Positions 8,102 to 16,813 are shown, counted from the stretch's first letter. The stretch: 64,000 bases of DNA from Sphingobacterium zeae (GCF_030818895.1 NZ_JAUTBA010000001.1:1550001-1614000), one strand, 5' to 3'. Translations and numbers: made by a program. The notes: generated by a model not told the origin, from the letters alone.

Positions 8102-9448
8102 TTACATTCCACTATCATCTAACATAAAAGTGTTTTTCTTGGTTTTCCACTTTCCTTTAGTGAAATCAGGGAATTCCAAGGTACTATTTCCTTTCGCAAT
8201 AGACTCGGTAGATAAAGGAAATACTGCACTCATGGTTACAGAATCGTATACATCAATTGGCGTCTGTACCTTTTGTTTCACGGATTGAATGAACGCATTG
8301 AATACAAACCAGTCCATACCGCCATGACCAGAACCATTTGCTAATTCTTCATATTTTTTCCAAATTGGGTGGTCATATTTCTTTACCCATTCGTCTGCAG
8401 GATCCCACGTGTGCGGTTTAGATTTACCTTCGATATGTATACCCTTGGCAACATCCATCCAAATTCCATCTGTTCCTTGTACGCGAAAACCGATAGAATA
8501 GGGTCTTGGTAAGTGTGTATCGTGCGTCAATAGCATGGTTTCTCCATTCGCACATTGTAACATCGTTTGAGTGATATCCCCATTTTTGTAATTGATTTTA
8601 CCATTAGGGTGCCCTGGTGCAACTTTATTGACATATGCCGCCAATCCACGCGCTTTGCTTGAGTAAGAAGTAATATGCGTGAATCTGTTTCCTTTGTTTA
8701 TGTCTACAAATTGCATGATCGGGCCTAAACCATGAGTAGGGTAAAGATCGCCGTCTTGGTCGATGTTGAATTGTGTGCGCCATTGCGCCTCTGAAATTGC
8801 TTTTGGACCATACTCGACTCCGTGACCGTAATAATTTTTTCCGTCGTTGAAAAGCACTTCACGTAAATCATGTTGATAGCCCCCTTCAAGATGTAATAAT
8901 TCACCGAAAAGTCCCTGTCTATGCATGTTTAATACAGCAAGTACATCGCGCCGAAACGCTACATTTTCCAATGTCATGTAAGGTTTTCCGGTTTCTTCGG
9001 AAACTTTGACAACGTCCCAATGATCTTGCACAGTTAAACCGGCAATAACCTCACAGCCTACATATAATCCTGCCTTCATTGCGTCAATGGATTGGTCTTT
9101 GTGAAACTGCCAAGGAGTGGCAATAATAACGGCATCTAACTTTTCACTGCTTAACATCTTTTTGTAAGACTCTTTACCGCCAGTATATTCTTTTGGAAGT
9201 TTAGTTCCCTTTGCATTAAATTGTTTACGGCATTGGGCTAATGATTCTTCTTGAGTGTCACAGATCGCCACAATTTCTAGATCATCTCTATTTAGTGCAA
9301 TTTGCACATGATTACGTCCTCGAAGACCTACGCCAATAAACCCAATTTTTATCTTACCATTTGTTTGTGCAAATAAGTCTGTACTTGAAAGGACACCGAT
9401 TCCAGCTGTAGTGATGGCAGTCGACCTTATGAAATTTCTTCTATCCAT
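8102..9448 (-). CDS. GH109 family glycosidase (NAD-dependent alpha-N-acetylgalactosaminidase type)
   Basis: The 448-residue protein begins with a Tat-type signal (MDRRNFIRSTAITTAGIGVL) and an NAD-binding Rossmann motif (IGFIGVGLRGRNH, G39/G41/G44). These are followed by blocks characteristic of GH109 within the Gfo/Idh/MocA superfamily: ENVAFRRDVLAVLNM (161-175), YQHDLREV (191-198), YGHGVEYG (207-214), GDLYPTHGLGP (233-243) and THDTHLPRPYSIGFRVQG. GH109 enzymes use bound NAD to hydrolyse terminal alpha-linked GalNAc, as in the enzyme from Elizabethkingia. Placement in the periplasm is inferred from the signal. The gene is divergent from a NahK-like kinase, which fits GalNAc release followed by phosphorylation. 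Confidence 0.87.
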   Translation of the reverse strand: MDRRNFIRSTAITTAGIGVLSSTDLFAQTNGKIKIGFIGVGLRGRNHVQIALNRDDLEIVAICDTQEESLAQCRKQFNAKGTKLPKEYTGGKESYKKMLSSEKLDAVIIATPWQFHKDQSIDAMKAGLYVGCEVIAGLTVQDHWDVVKVSEETGKPYMTLENVAFRRDVLAVLNMHRQGLFGELLHLEGGYQHDLREVLFNDGKNYYGHGVEYGPKAISEAQWRTQFNIDQDGDLYPTHGLGPIMQFVDINKGNRFTHITSYSSKARGLAAYVNKVAPGHPNGKINYKNGDITQTMLQCANGETMLLTHDTHLPRPYSIGFRVQGTDGIWMDVAKGIHIEGKSKPHTWDPADEWVKKYDHPIWKKYEELANGSGHGGMDWFVFNAFIQSVKQKVQTPIDVYDSVTMSAVFPLSTESIAKGNSTLEFPDFTKGKWKTKKNTFMLDDSGM

Positions 9449-9522
9449 TGTTTTGAGATATAGGGAGTTTGTATATTAGTTATTTACTTGTTAAAACAGT
9501 CTGTTGGACTGGCTATGCTAAA

Positions 9523-9530
9523 CAAATATA
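9523..9530 (-). promoter_or_regulatory. Bacteroidota-type -7 element for the GH109 gene
   Basis: On the minus strand the sequence reads TATATTTG, matching TAnnTTTG. It would give a leader of about 65-70 bases. No good -33 box sits at the usual spacing, which may reflect activator- or repressor-dependent control. Confidence 0.45.
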
Positions 9531-9556
9531 TTATTTCATTTGTGATAAATGAATGT

Positions 9557-9568
9557 GCAAACGTTTGC
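9557..9568. promoter_or_regulatory. LacI-family operator, copy 1
   Basis: The 12-base perfect palindrome GCAAACGTTTGC has the central CG and flanking AAAC/GTTT typical of sites bound by LacI/PurR/CcpA-type repressors. It lies between the divergent GH109 and nahK-like genes. No LacI gene is present in the window. Confidence 0.75.
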
Positions 9569-9588
9569 TTAATTTTAATAAATTTCAT

Positions 9589-9600
9589 GCAAACGTTTGA
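9589..9600. promoter_or_regulatory. LacI-family operator, copy 2
   Basis: GCAAACGTTTGA repeats the first operator with one base changed at the edge. The centres of the two copies are 32 bases apart, about three helical turns, so two dimers could bind the same DNA face. Confidence 0.75.
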
Positions 9601-9675
9601 TTGAAATAAAAATTATCATTTATTAATTCAATTTGTGATATTGCAAGCACATTGATGATTTAAAAACATAGTTTA

Positions 9676-10782
9676 ATGTCTGATTTTAACCAATTAGTAA
9701 TAGAGCGCGCAGCAAAACAATTCACATTAGGAGGAGATATCATTTCGGTGCAACCATTTGGTTCTGGTCATATCAACGATACTTACCGAGTAATGACTAC
9801 TGAATATACCCAGGTATCGTACTTATTGCAACGGATTAATCACCATGTTTTCCCTAATGTGGATGGATTAATGCATAATATAGCGCTAGTTACCAAACAT
9901 CTTAGCGAAAAAGTTAAAGTCGCAAAGGGCAAAAGAGTCAGTGATCACGTATTAACCATTGTCCCTACAATAGACGGGAATCTGTATATCCAAGATGATC
10001 CTGGAAATTATTGGCGTATGTTTATCTTAATTGAAGATACGAAGAGTTATGATATTGTAGAAACTGAAATTCAAGCAGCGGAGGGCGGGCGTGCTTTTGG
10101 TCTTTTCCAAAAGCAGTTGTCGGATTTGGATGCGTCACTGATCATTGAAGTTCTTCCTAACTTTCATAATATAGATTTTAGACTTGAAAATCTTCGGAAA
10201 GCGATTGCTAAAGACACCTGTAAGCGCGTAGCATTGGTGAAGGACAGATTAGATTTTATTTTTAGCCGCGAAGATCGGATGCAAACCATTCTTCAACTTG
10301 GTAGCAAGGGTAAACTTCCCCTGCGCATAACCCATAATGATACCAAGTTTAATAATGTGCTCTTGGATCATCATGATAAAATGCAATGCGTGATAGATTT
10401 GGATACGGTAATGCCTGGATATGTTGCGTACGACTTCGGTGATGCTATTCGGACGATTATAAATCCTGTTGCGGAAGATGAAATCGATGTATCTAAAATT
10501 AGCCTTAATTTGGCTTTGTATAAAGCTTATGCAGAAGGTTATCTCGAAGAAGCTAATGACTTTTTGACTACTTTGGAAAAAGAAACATTGGTAGATGGGG
10601 CTTTTTTATTGCCTTTTATGCAAGGCGTACGTTTTTTAACGGACTATTTGGAAGGCGACCATTATTACAAAACAAAGTACGAGGATCACAATCTCGTGCG
10701 TACGAATACGCAACTGAAGCTGGTAGAAGAGATGGAAAGGAATGAAGCGTTTATGCGTAAGGTTGTTTTTGATTGCATTTAA
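9676..10782 (+). CDS. nahK: N-acetylhexosamine 1-kinase (NahK-like, aminoglycoside-phosphotransferase fold)
   Basis: The protein (368 residues) matches the Bifidobacterium NahK pattern along its length: a nucleotide loop GSGHINDTY (29-37), the catalytic block RITHNDTKFNNVLLD (217-231) with D222, the metal site DLDTVMPG (241-248), and a C-terminal signature DYLEGDHYYKTKYEDHNLVRTNTQ-type block followed by KLVEEME. NahK phosphorylates GalNAc or GlcNAc at the anomeric position. Divergence from the GH109 gene across twin operators supports a role in using GalNAc released by that enzyme. General annotations of aminoglycoside phosphotransferase would mislead. An ORF exactly like this could also act on another hexose. 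Confidence 0.8.
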   Translation: MSDFNQLVIERAAKQFTLGGDIISVQPFGSGHINDTYRVMTTEYTQVSYLLQRINHHVFPNVDGLMHNIALVTKHLSEKVKVAKGKRVSDHVLTIVPTIDGNLYIQDDPGNYWRMFILIEDTKSYDIVETEIQAAEGGRAFGLFQKQLSDLDASLIIEVLPNFHNIDFRLENLRKAIAKDTCKRVALVKDRLDFIFSREDRMQTILQLGSKGKLPLRITHNDTKFNNVLLDHHDKMQCVIDLDTVMPGYVAYDFGDAIRTIINPVAEDEIDVSKISLNLALYKAYAEGYLEEANDFLTTLEKETLVDGAFLLPFMQGVRFLTDYLEGDHYYKTKYEDHNLVRTNTQLKLVEEMERNEAFMRKVVFDCI

Positions 10783-10806
10783 CAATTTTATACCTTTAAT
10801 CATCTT

Positions 10807-10842
10807 GGAAGCTTCCATCAAGTCGATGAAGCTTCTTTTTTT
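10807..10842 (+). terminator. Intrinsic terminator after the nahK-like gene
   Basis: A stem formed by GAAGCTTC(C)ATC and GATGAAGCTTC, with one bulged C, is followed by seven T. It ends only 16 bases before the next start codon, so the CBM9-like gene either depends on read-through or on a promoter overlapping this region. Confidence 0.75.
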
Positions 10843-10858
10843 CAAAAAACAAAGTTGA

Positions 10859-11503
10859 ATGAAGAAATTGACTATTTTGCCTATTGCAGCTGATTTGACA
10901 AAAAATCTTGATTATAAGACCTTGTCAGAGCTCATGAGTGATCTCAAAACACAATCGCTGAGTTGTAACAACTGGAGCGAATCCTTTCCATACAGACCCG
11001 AAGTACAATTTAAAATTGGTTACACAGCGGAGTACCTAGTGTTGCAATACGAGGTCATCGAAGAACAGCTTCGCGGCAACTATTCTGAAGCCAATCAAAA
11101 TGTATGGGAAGACAGCTGTGTGGAATTTTTTGTGTCATTTGATGGTTGTAAGCATTATTACAACATAGAATTTAATTTAATTGGAACTGGATTGATCGGT
11201 TATGGTACTGCCGAAAAAGCAGCAAGAAATAGGTTAGATACGAGTGAGATAGAAAAGGTTCGTACCTTTTCCTTAATAATGCGTAATGGTAGTGATAAGC
11301 GATGGACGATGATTGAGGTAATCCCGCTTTCTATATTTAAGTTTGACGAACTTGTAAACTTGAAAGGTAAAAAAATTCATGGTAATTTCTATAAATGTGG
11401 TGATCACCTCAAACAGCCACATTTTATCTCCTGGAATAAAATAGAAAATCCAACTCCTAATTTCCATCTGCCTCAATTCTTTGGCGAAATGGTTTTTGGT
11501 TAG
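10859..11503 (+). CDS. CBM9-like carbohydrate-binding domain protein
   Basis: The 214-residue protein resembles the carbohydrate-binding family 9-like proteins of Bacteroidota. The pattern YLVLQYEVIEEQLRGNY ... VWEDSCVEFFVSF ... YYNIEFNLIGTGLIGYG is the strand-rich core with the V(W/Y)xDSCVEFFV motif. No signal peptide is evident, so the protein is probably cytoplasmic or exported by another route. Ligand and role are unknown. The terminator immediately upstream argues against simple co-transcription with nahK. Confidence 0.75.
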   Translation: MKKLTILPIAADLTKNLDYKTLSELMSDLKTQSLSCNNWSESFPYRPEVQFKIGYTAEYLVLQYEVIEEQLRGNYSEANQNVWEDSCVEFFVSFDGCKHYYNIEFNLIGTGLIGYGTAEKAARNRLDTSEIEKVRTFSLIMRNGSDKRWTMIEVIPLSIFKFDELVNLKGKKIHGNFYKCGDHLKQPHFISWNKIENPTPNFHLPQFFGEMVFG

Positions 11504-11830
11504 GCGTGGAATCTAATTCCGGTCCATTTTTTTAGCGCCAGCTTTTTAACTAAGGATTTTGTTTGACACGGTTAGGCTATTTGACGTCTGATGTAGCAAT
11601 TGTGTCGAAATCTGTAGTGTAAAACTTTTTTAGCGTCACAGTAGAAGCAATATTTTTTTTAATTTAATTTGGTGTTTCTTAAAATATTGTTTCTTAGTGT
11701 TTTGTGTAAGGTAAAGAAGTCGATGAACAAAATTATTCTTTCGTTATATCAAAGAATGTTACCTTTGTGACCTTGATGAGTGCAGTTAATGAAAATGTGA
11801 AAAAAATCAACTAATTATTCTTAGTAATTG
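11504..11830. other. Gene-free upstream region of rpmE
   Basis: Neither strand holds a convincing coding frame here. The sequence is AT-rich. A second promoter-like -7 sequence, TACCTTTG, is present at 11760-11767, so rpmE may have an additional upstream start with a long leader. Confidence 0.5.
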
Positions 11831-11861
11831 TTGTAAGTTACATTTTTATAAGTTATCTTTG
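11831..11861 (+). promoter_or_regulatory. Promoter of rpmE
   Basis: TTG at 11831-11833 and TATCTTTG at 11854-11861 are separated by 20 bases, an excellent match to the Bacteroidota primary sigma factor consensus. The leader would be about 30 bases. Confidence 0.75.
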
Positions 11862-11897
11862 CACCTCAATAATTGAATATACGTAATCATAATAATA

Positions 11898-12146
11898 ATG
11901 AAAAAAGATTTGCATCCTTCAAATTACAGATTAGTTGTATTTAAAGATATGTCAAATGACTATGCTTTTATTACAAAATCTTGTGTTGATACTAAAGAAA
12001 CTATCACATGGGAAGATGGTAATGAGTATCCAGTTGTAAAACTAGAGATCTCTCACACATCACACCCTTTCTATACAGGTAAAATGAAATTGGTTGATAC
12101 TGCCGGTCGTATCGATAAATTCCGTAGCCGTTACAACAAAAAATAA
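11898..12146 (+). CDS. rpmE: 50S ribosomal protein L31, type B
   Basis: The 82-residue protein [21 protein letters not shown] ... [22 protein letters not shown] is a type B bL31. It has the longer middle segment of that type and lacks the four-cysteine zinc site of type A L31. It binds the 50S central protuberance and bridges the subunits. Zinc-free type B forms replace zinc-binding forms during zinc limitation in some bacteria; here it may simply be the sole copy. It has its own promoter and terminator. Confidence 0.95.
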   Translation: MKKDLHPSNYRLVVFKDMSNDYAFITKSCVDTKETITWEDGNEYPVVKLEISHTSHPFYTGKMKLVDTAGRIDKFRSRYNKK

Positions 12147-12174
12147 TTGTAGCAGATCTGTATATTACAATATT

Positions 12175-12210
12175 AAAAACTCGATAAATATGATTTGTCG
12201 AGTTTTTTTT
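12175..12210 (+). terminator. Intrinsic terminator of rpmE
   Basis: A stem of about 12 pairs (AAACTCGA pairing with TCGAGTTT, one G-T pair in the upper part) is followed by eight T. It ends just before the next gene's GTG start. Confidence 0.85.
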
Positions 12211-12224
12211 ATTATTTTTAGGTT

Positions 12225-13391
12225 GTGAAAATCTCCTTTACCGATTGCTTTGATGCTATCCATATGTTGGACAGGCATATTTCCAATTTGACTACTTTCA
12301 ACAAAAAGGCTCTTTATCCCCTCACTTTCATTAAATCTTGTTTAGATCTGCGGGTCGGTGTGCTCACTTTACGAGAAAAATGGAAAAAAATAGGTTCTAC
12401 ATATAGTGTTCAGTTCGTTGGCAACTGGGATCATGAGGAAGGGCTTATATTTGTATCCGAAAATCTTGTTCCTTCAACTGCATTAATGGAAGCGTTAAAA
12501 AAAATCGATATTGGTGAAGTACTGGTGCAGGATGGCTATGTGTTATGTTGTCGTTATACTTGTACTGGCTTTTACCGCGTAACGGAAATAGGATGTGATG
12601 TTAGTATTTTAAAAGGAGTCGAAGACCTGTTTTTATTGAATGGCCCGGAAATAACAAGGGATTTTGATTTGTTGATTGAAGATGTTAAGTTGCCATGCAT
12701 ATCTGAAACAAATCAAGTGCTGGGTAATCATATTTTTATTGCGCATAATGTTAGCATGGAATGTGCAACACTTAATTCACTTCACGGTCCAATATATATT
12801 GATGAAGGTGTTACAATCATGGAAGGAGCTCATTTACGTGGTCCTTTATACCTTGGGAGAGGATCGGTTGTAAAAATGGGAACTACCATTTATGGTAATG
12901 TTTCTGTGGGAGAACAGGCGGTGGTCGGTGGAGAGATCGGTAATTCGGTTATTGGTGACTTTTCGGCTAAGGGGCATCATGGTTATCTAGGCTGCTCAGT
13001 CATCGGGGATTGGTGTAATCTGGGGGCAGGAACATCCAATTCTAATCTAAAGAATAACTTGAAAACGGTCGCTATTTATGATTATGCGTTAAATCGCGAC
13101 AGGGATACGGGGCTGTTAAAGTGTGGATCATTTATTGGTGATTATACGCGTATCGGCATTAATTCGGCTTTAAATACGGGTACTGTAATTGGTCTTGCAA
13201 GCATGCTGGCAGATACAAGTTTTTATGCTAAATTTGTACCGTCATTTGCCTGGGTGTTTGGAGGGCGTACAGAGACCTACGAATTTGATAAATTCATAGC
13301 ATATTTGGAGGCTTTATATGCTTCGAAAGGGAAGGTGCTCACAGAGCAGATTAAAGATAAATTGATTCAACTTAACAAGAAATATAATTAA
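12225..13391 (+). CDS. GlmU-like putative sugar nucleotidyltransferase
   Basis: The protein has 388 residues. The C-terminal half (about 165-340) is a left-handed beta-helix of hexapeptide repeats like that of GlmU, with GDFSAKGHHGYLG and NLGAGTSNSNLKNN. The N-terminal half is a reduced and divergent nucleotidyltransferase-like region. This is the Bacteroidota GlmU-family protein that usually sits beside tpiA, as here. Its reaction is unproven. The start is GTG 12225: an in-frame TAG at 12219-12221 rules out any earlier start and there is no suitable nearby ATG. It appears to lead the tpiA-prmA-mpl unit. Confidence 0.82.
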   Translation: MKISFTDCFDAIHMLDRHISNLTTFNKKALYPLTFIKSCLDLRVGVLTLREKWKKIGSTYSVQFVGNWDHEEGLIFVSENLVPSTALMEALKKIDIGEVLVQDGYVLCCRYTCTGFYRVTEIGCDVSILKGVEDLFLLNGPEITRDFDLLIEDVKLPCISETNQVLGNHIFIAHNVSMECATLNSLHGPIYIDEGVTIMEGAHLRGPLYLGRGSVVKMGTTIYGNVSVGEQAVVGGEIGNSVIGDFSAKGHHGYLGCSVIGDWCNLGAGTSNSNLKNNLKTVAIYDYALNRDRDTGLLKCGSFIGDYTRIGINSALNTGTVIGLASMLADTSFYAKFVPSFAWVFGGRTETYEFDKFIAYLEALYASKGKVLTEQIKDKLIQLNKKYN

Positions 13392-13402
13392 ATCGTAAAA
13401 TC

Positions 13403-14170
13403 ATGCGTAAAAAAATCGTAGCTGGTAATTGGAAAATGAATTTGGACTATCAATCAGGATTAAGTTTATTTTCCGAAATTATCAATATGGCCAAAGATGA
13501 AGTGATTGGAAATCAAGAATTGGTTGTGTGCAGCCCATTTATCCATTTGTCAAGTCTCGGACAACTGTCTAAAAATGTGGCAAATGTAAATATCGGTGCA
13601 CAGAATATTCATCAAGCTGAGTCTGGAGCCTATACAGGTGAAATTTCAGCGTCTCAGGTAAAATCAGTCGGTGCTTCACATGTTATTTTAGGCCATTCCG
13701 AAAGACGTGCTTATTTTGGTGAAACAGATGCATTATTGGCATCAAAAGTAGATATTGCTCTGAAACATAGCTTAGCTCCAATTTTTTGTATTGGAGAAAC
13801 AAAGGAAGAACGTGAATCTGGTGCTTTCTTCGATGTTATTAAAACACAATTGACTGCGGGCTTATTCCACTTGTCGAAAGAAGAGTTTGGAGCAGTTGTG
13901 TTGGCGTATGAACCTGTATGGGCTATTGGTACGGGATTAACAGCGAGTCCTGAGCAAGCACAGGAGGTACATAATTTCATCCGTAAGGTTCTCGCTGATC
14001 ACTATGGCCAGGAGGTTGCTGATGATACGAGTATTCTTTATGGAGGATCTTGTAATCCTGGCAATGCGAAAGAGCTATTTGCTCAGGCAGATATTGACGG
14101 TGGTTTGATTGGAGGGGCATCTTTAAAATCTAGAGATTTTATTGATATCGCTAAAGTATTTAACGGCTAA
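13403..14170 (+). CDS. tpiA: Triose-phosphate isomerase
   Basis: TpiA interconverts dihydroxyacetone phosphate and glyceraldehyde 3-phosphate in glycolysis. At 255 residues it has normal length. The active-site residues are all present: K11 in GNWKMN, H98 in ILGHSERR, E170 in AYEPVWAIGTG, and the phosphate loop YGGSCNPGN. It starts 11 bases after the GlmU-like gene and prmA begins 9 bases later, so a shared transcript is likely. Confidence 0.98.
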   Translation: MRKKIVAGNWKMNLDYQSGLSLFSEIINMAKDEVIGNQELVVCSPFIHLSSLGQLSKNVANVNIGAQNIHQAESGAYTGEISASQVKSVGASHVILGHSERRAYFGETDALLASKVDIALKHSLAPIFCIGETKEERESGAFFDVIKTQLTAGLFHLSKEEFGAVVLAYEPVWAIGTGLTASPEQAQEVHNFIRKVLADHYGQEVADDTSILYGGSCNPGNAKELFAQADIDGGLIGGASLKSRDFIDIAKVFNG

Positions 14171-14179
14171 TTTTTAGAA

Positions 14180-15019
14180 ATGAAATACATAGAGGTTATC
14201 TTTCAAATGCGATCAGGTGAAGAGTGGCAAAAGGATTTGTTGATATCTGATTTAGCTGATATTGGCTTTGATACTTTTGAGGATACCGAATCTGGATTTG
14301 CAGCCTATATTCCGGCTGCAAATCTTGACTTGCAGGCGTTAGAAACGTTGATGATGCAGCCGTATGAAGGTTTAGAGGTCGATTATAAAGTGCAGGAAAT
14401 AGAAAATCAGAATTGGAACAAACTCTGGGAAAGTAACTTTAACCCAATTGAGGTTGGTGGACAATGCTACGTGCGCGCCACTTTTCATGCGGCAAGAACG
14501 GAATTTCCATACGAAATTATTATAGACCCGAAGATGTCTTTCGGAACAGGTCACCATCAGACAACGTCGATGATGCTCCAGTATATTTTGGAGAATGATT
14601 TTAGTAGAAAGCAAGTTTTGGACATGGGCTGTGGTACAGGAATCCTGGCAATTCTGGCATCAAAGAAGGGAGCTGACGCTGTATTGGCGGTAGATTATGA
14701 TGAAATTTGTGTGGAAAGTGTAATTGAAAATAGAGTGCTTAATCATGTTGAGGATATTAAGGCGCTCTGTGGGTCTTACGAGCTATTGGAAGGTCGGAGC
14801 TTTGATGTAATTTTGGCAAATATTAATCGTAATATATTGTTAGAGCAATTGCCGCAATATGGGCTGAGTATCCACACAGGAGGAGAGTTATACCTAAGTG
14901 GTTTCTATGAGCAAGAAGATTTACCAATCTTAATAGATGCAGCGACATTATTAGGTTTTGAGTTTATCTCCAATAAGGTTTTAAACAATTGGTGTGCAGC
15001 CAAATTTGTGAAACGGTAA
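14180..15019 (+). CDS. prmA: Ribosomal protein L11 methyltransferase
   Basis: PrmA adds methyl groups to lysines and the N-terminus of ribosomal protein L11. The protein (279 residues) has an N-terminal substrate-recognition domain and a class I methyltransferase domain. The preceding FGTGHHQTTSMML block and the SAM-binding loop DMGCGTGILAILASKKGA near residue 150 are diagnostic, as is LANINRNILL in motif IV. It lies tightly between tpiA and mpl. Confidence 0.95.
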   Translation: MKYIEVIFQMRSGEEWQKDLLISDLADIGFDTFEDTESGFAAYIPAANLDLQALETLMMQPYEGLEVDYKVQEIENQNWNKLWESNFNPIEVGGQCYVRATFHAARTEFPYEIIIDPKMSFGTGHHQTTSMMLQYILENDFSRKQVLDMGCGTGILAILASKKGADAVLAVDYDEICVESVIENRVLNHVEDIKALCGSYELLEGRSFDVILANINRNILLEQLPQYGLSIHTGGELYLSGFYEQEDLPILIDAATLLGFEFISNKVLNNWCAAKFVKR

Positions 15020-15025
15020 TTTACT

Positions 15026-16396
15026 ATGCGGATTCATTTTATAGCGGTAGGTGGTAGTGTGATGCATAACCTTGCTATTTCATTGGCAAAACAAGGGCAT
15101 CAAGTAACAGGTTCAGACGATCAGATCGTGGAGCCTTCTCGTTCTCATCTAATTGAAGCAGGATTACTTCCTGATCAACTCGGGTGGTTTGACGAAAGAG
15201 TGACTGAGGATATCGATGCTGTTATCTTAGGAGCACATGCACAAGCTGATAATCCTGAGCTAAAGCGGGCACAAGCATTGGGTCTCAAAATTTATTCTTT
15301 TCCAGAATTTATTCAAGAGCTTTCGCAAGATAAAATTAGAGTAGTTATTGCTGGGAGTTACGGTAAGACAACTATTACGAGCATGGTCATGCACGTGATG
15401 CGATTCTTAGGTAAAGAATTTGACTATTTAGTAGGAGCGCAGCTAAGAGGCTTTGATAAGTTGGTGGATATCACCAAACATAACAAGATTATTATTATCG
15501 AAGGAGATGAATATGTTTCATCTAAGATTGACCCTAAATCTAAATTCTTGTATTATAAACCCAACATAGCCCTGATTTCGGGTATTATGTGGAATGAGTT
15601 TAATTCGAAAATATCCCAAGAGGAATATATTAAACAATTTGAAGATTTTATTGATTCAATTCCGCCTAAAGGTACGCTAATATATAATAAAGAAGACCTC
15701 GTTTTACAGAAAGTACTGCAAGATACGAAAGATTGTAAGATCAATAGACATGGTTATAAAATTCCTGATTATACGATTAATAAAGGTGTAACGTATATCA
15801 ATACGCCAGATGGTGATGTTCCATTGCAGGTATTCGGTAAGCACAACCTATCTAATATTGCAGGAGCATATACGATTTGCGAATGGTTGGGAATTAAAAA
15901 GAAAGAATTCTTTGAAGCGATCAAAAGCTTTAATACTTCGATTCGCTATTTGGAGTTTGTTGCAAGTTCTGAAGGATCTGTGGTGTATCAGGATTATGCT
16001 TGTAATGCGGATAAAGTCAAGTCAAGTATTCATGCCGTAAAAGAACAGTTTCCTAATCAGAAATTGGTCACAATTATTGAATTAAACTCGTATGATAGTT
16101 TAGATTCATCGTTTTTGTTACAATATGCGAACTCTATGAGAGAGTCGGATGTATCTGTAGTTTACGTGAATATAAATTCCTGTAAAGAACTTAATAAAGA
16201 TATAGAAAGTGTCCCTATTAATATCAAGGATAGTTTTAATAGCCCTGATTTAGAGGTTGTTGTAAGCTTAGATGGACTCTATTCTTTTTTGGACGGTGTC
16301 AAGTCAAAGGGATACAATTTACTTCTTATGAGTTTAAATAATTATAATGGGGTTAATCTATCAGTGCTGGCTGATCGATTTTTTAGGGATTTTTAG
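15026..16396 (+). CDS. mpl: Mur ligase, UDP-N-acetylmuramate:tripeptide ligase (Mpl-type)
   Basis: The 456-residue protein starts with the MurC/Mpl Rossmann segment (MRIHFIAVGGSVMHNLA) and has an ATP-binding loop GSYGKTT (110-116), where most relatives have GSHGKTT. A central EGDEY and an N-terminal domain EPSRSHLIEAGLLPDQ also fit. Mpl joins recycled L-Ala-D-Glu-meso-DAP tripeptide to UDP-MurNAc, so it serves cell-wall recycling. The Bacteroidota form is more divergent in its C-terminal third. MurC is the alternative but its housekeeping copy normally sits in a mur-fts cluster. Confidence 0.85.
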   Translation: MRIHFIAVGGSVMHNLAISLAKQGHQVTGSDDQIVEPSRSHLIEAGLLPDQLGWFDERVTEDIDAVILGAHAQADNPELKRAQALGLKIYSFPEFIQELSQDKIRVVIAGSYGKTTITSMVMHVMRFLGKEFDYLVGAQLRGFDKLVDITKHNKIIIIEGDEYVSSKIDPKSKFLYYKPNIALISGIMWNEFNSKISQEEYIKQFEDFIDSIPPKGTLIYNKEDLVLQKVLQDTKDCKINRHGYKIPDYTINKGVTYINTPDGDVPLQVFGKHNLSNIAGAYTICEWLGIKKKEFFEAIKSFNTSIRYLEFVASSEGSVVYQDYACNADKVKSSIHAVKEQFPNQKLVTIIELNSYDSLDSSFLLQYANSMRESDVSVVYVNINSCKELNKDIESVPINIKDSFNSPDLEVVVSLDGLYSFLDGVKSKGYNLLLMSLNNYNGVNLSVLADRFFRDF

Positions 16397-16437
16397 AGAA
16401 AAAAATATAATTTAATGTAAATTAAGTTGTAATTTAT

Positions 16438-16445
16438 TATTTTTG
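16438..16445 (+). promoter_or_regulatory. -7 element for the small HTH regulator
   Basis: TATTTTTG matches TAnnTTTG and lies 17 bases before the ATG. No clear -33 box is seen. Confidence 0.45.
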
Positions 16446-16462
16446 TTTAAAATATCTACCAG

Positions 16463-16792
16463 ATGAATGCATTAGGAAAAAAAATCAGATTACTTAGACA
16501 CCAAAAAGGGTGGAGTCAAGAGGATGTTGCAAAGCGATTGGATATCTCAATCCCAGCATTTTCTAAAATTGAAACAGGGATTACAGATGTGAATTTGTCT
16601 CGCCTGAATCAAATCTCAAAATTATTCAATTTGACAGTTGTTCAACTGTTATCTACTTCAGATTCTGAAGAAGATAAGGAATATGTAAATGAGGTAAATG
16701 CTTTGACGCAAAAATTACAACAACGCGATAGCGAAGTGATTGAATTGCAGAAGAAAGTTATTGACCTTTATGAGCAATTGCACAAGAGATAG
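16463..16792 (+). CDS. Small XRE-family HTH transcriptional regulator with coiled coil
   Basis: The 109-residue protein has an N-terminal Cro/C1-type helix-turn-helix (residues 5-60, GKKIRLLRHQKGWSQEDVAKRLDIS...FSKIETG). A charged heptad-rich tail (about 72-107, EVNALTQKLQQRDSEVIELQKKVIDLYEQL) probably forms a dimerising coiled coil. It has no ligand domain. Its targets are unknown; the flanking genes (mpl upstream, POT pair downstream) do not identify them. Confidence 0.85.
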   Translation: MNALGKKIRLLRHQKGWSQEDVAKRLDISIPAFSKIETGITDVNLSRLNQISKLFNLTVVQLLSTSDSEEDKEYVNEVNALTQKLQQRDSEVIELQKKVIDLYEQLHKR

Positions 16793-16813
16793 GACATATT
16801 AAAATTGTTACTG

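Noticed and set aside
9557..9600. CcpA or PurR binding sites in the strict sense
   Set aside because: The sequence type is shared by the LacI family, but Bacteroidota lack classical CcpA, so only the family-level call is made.
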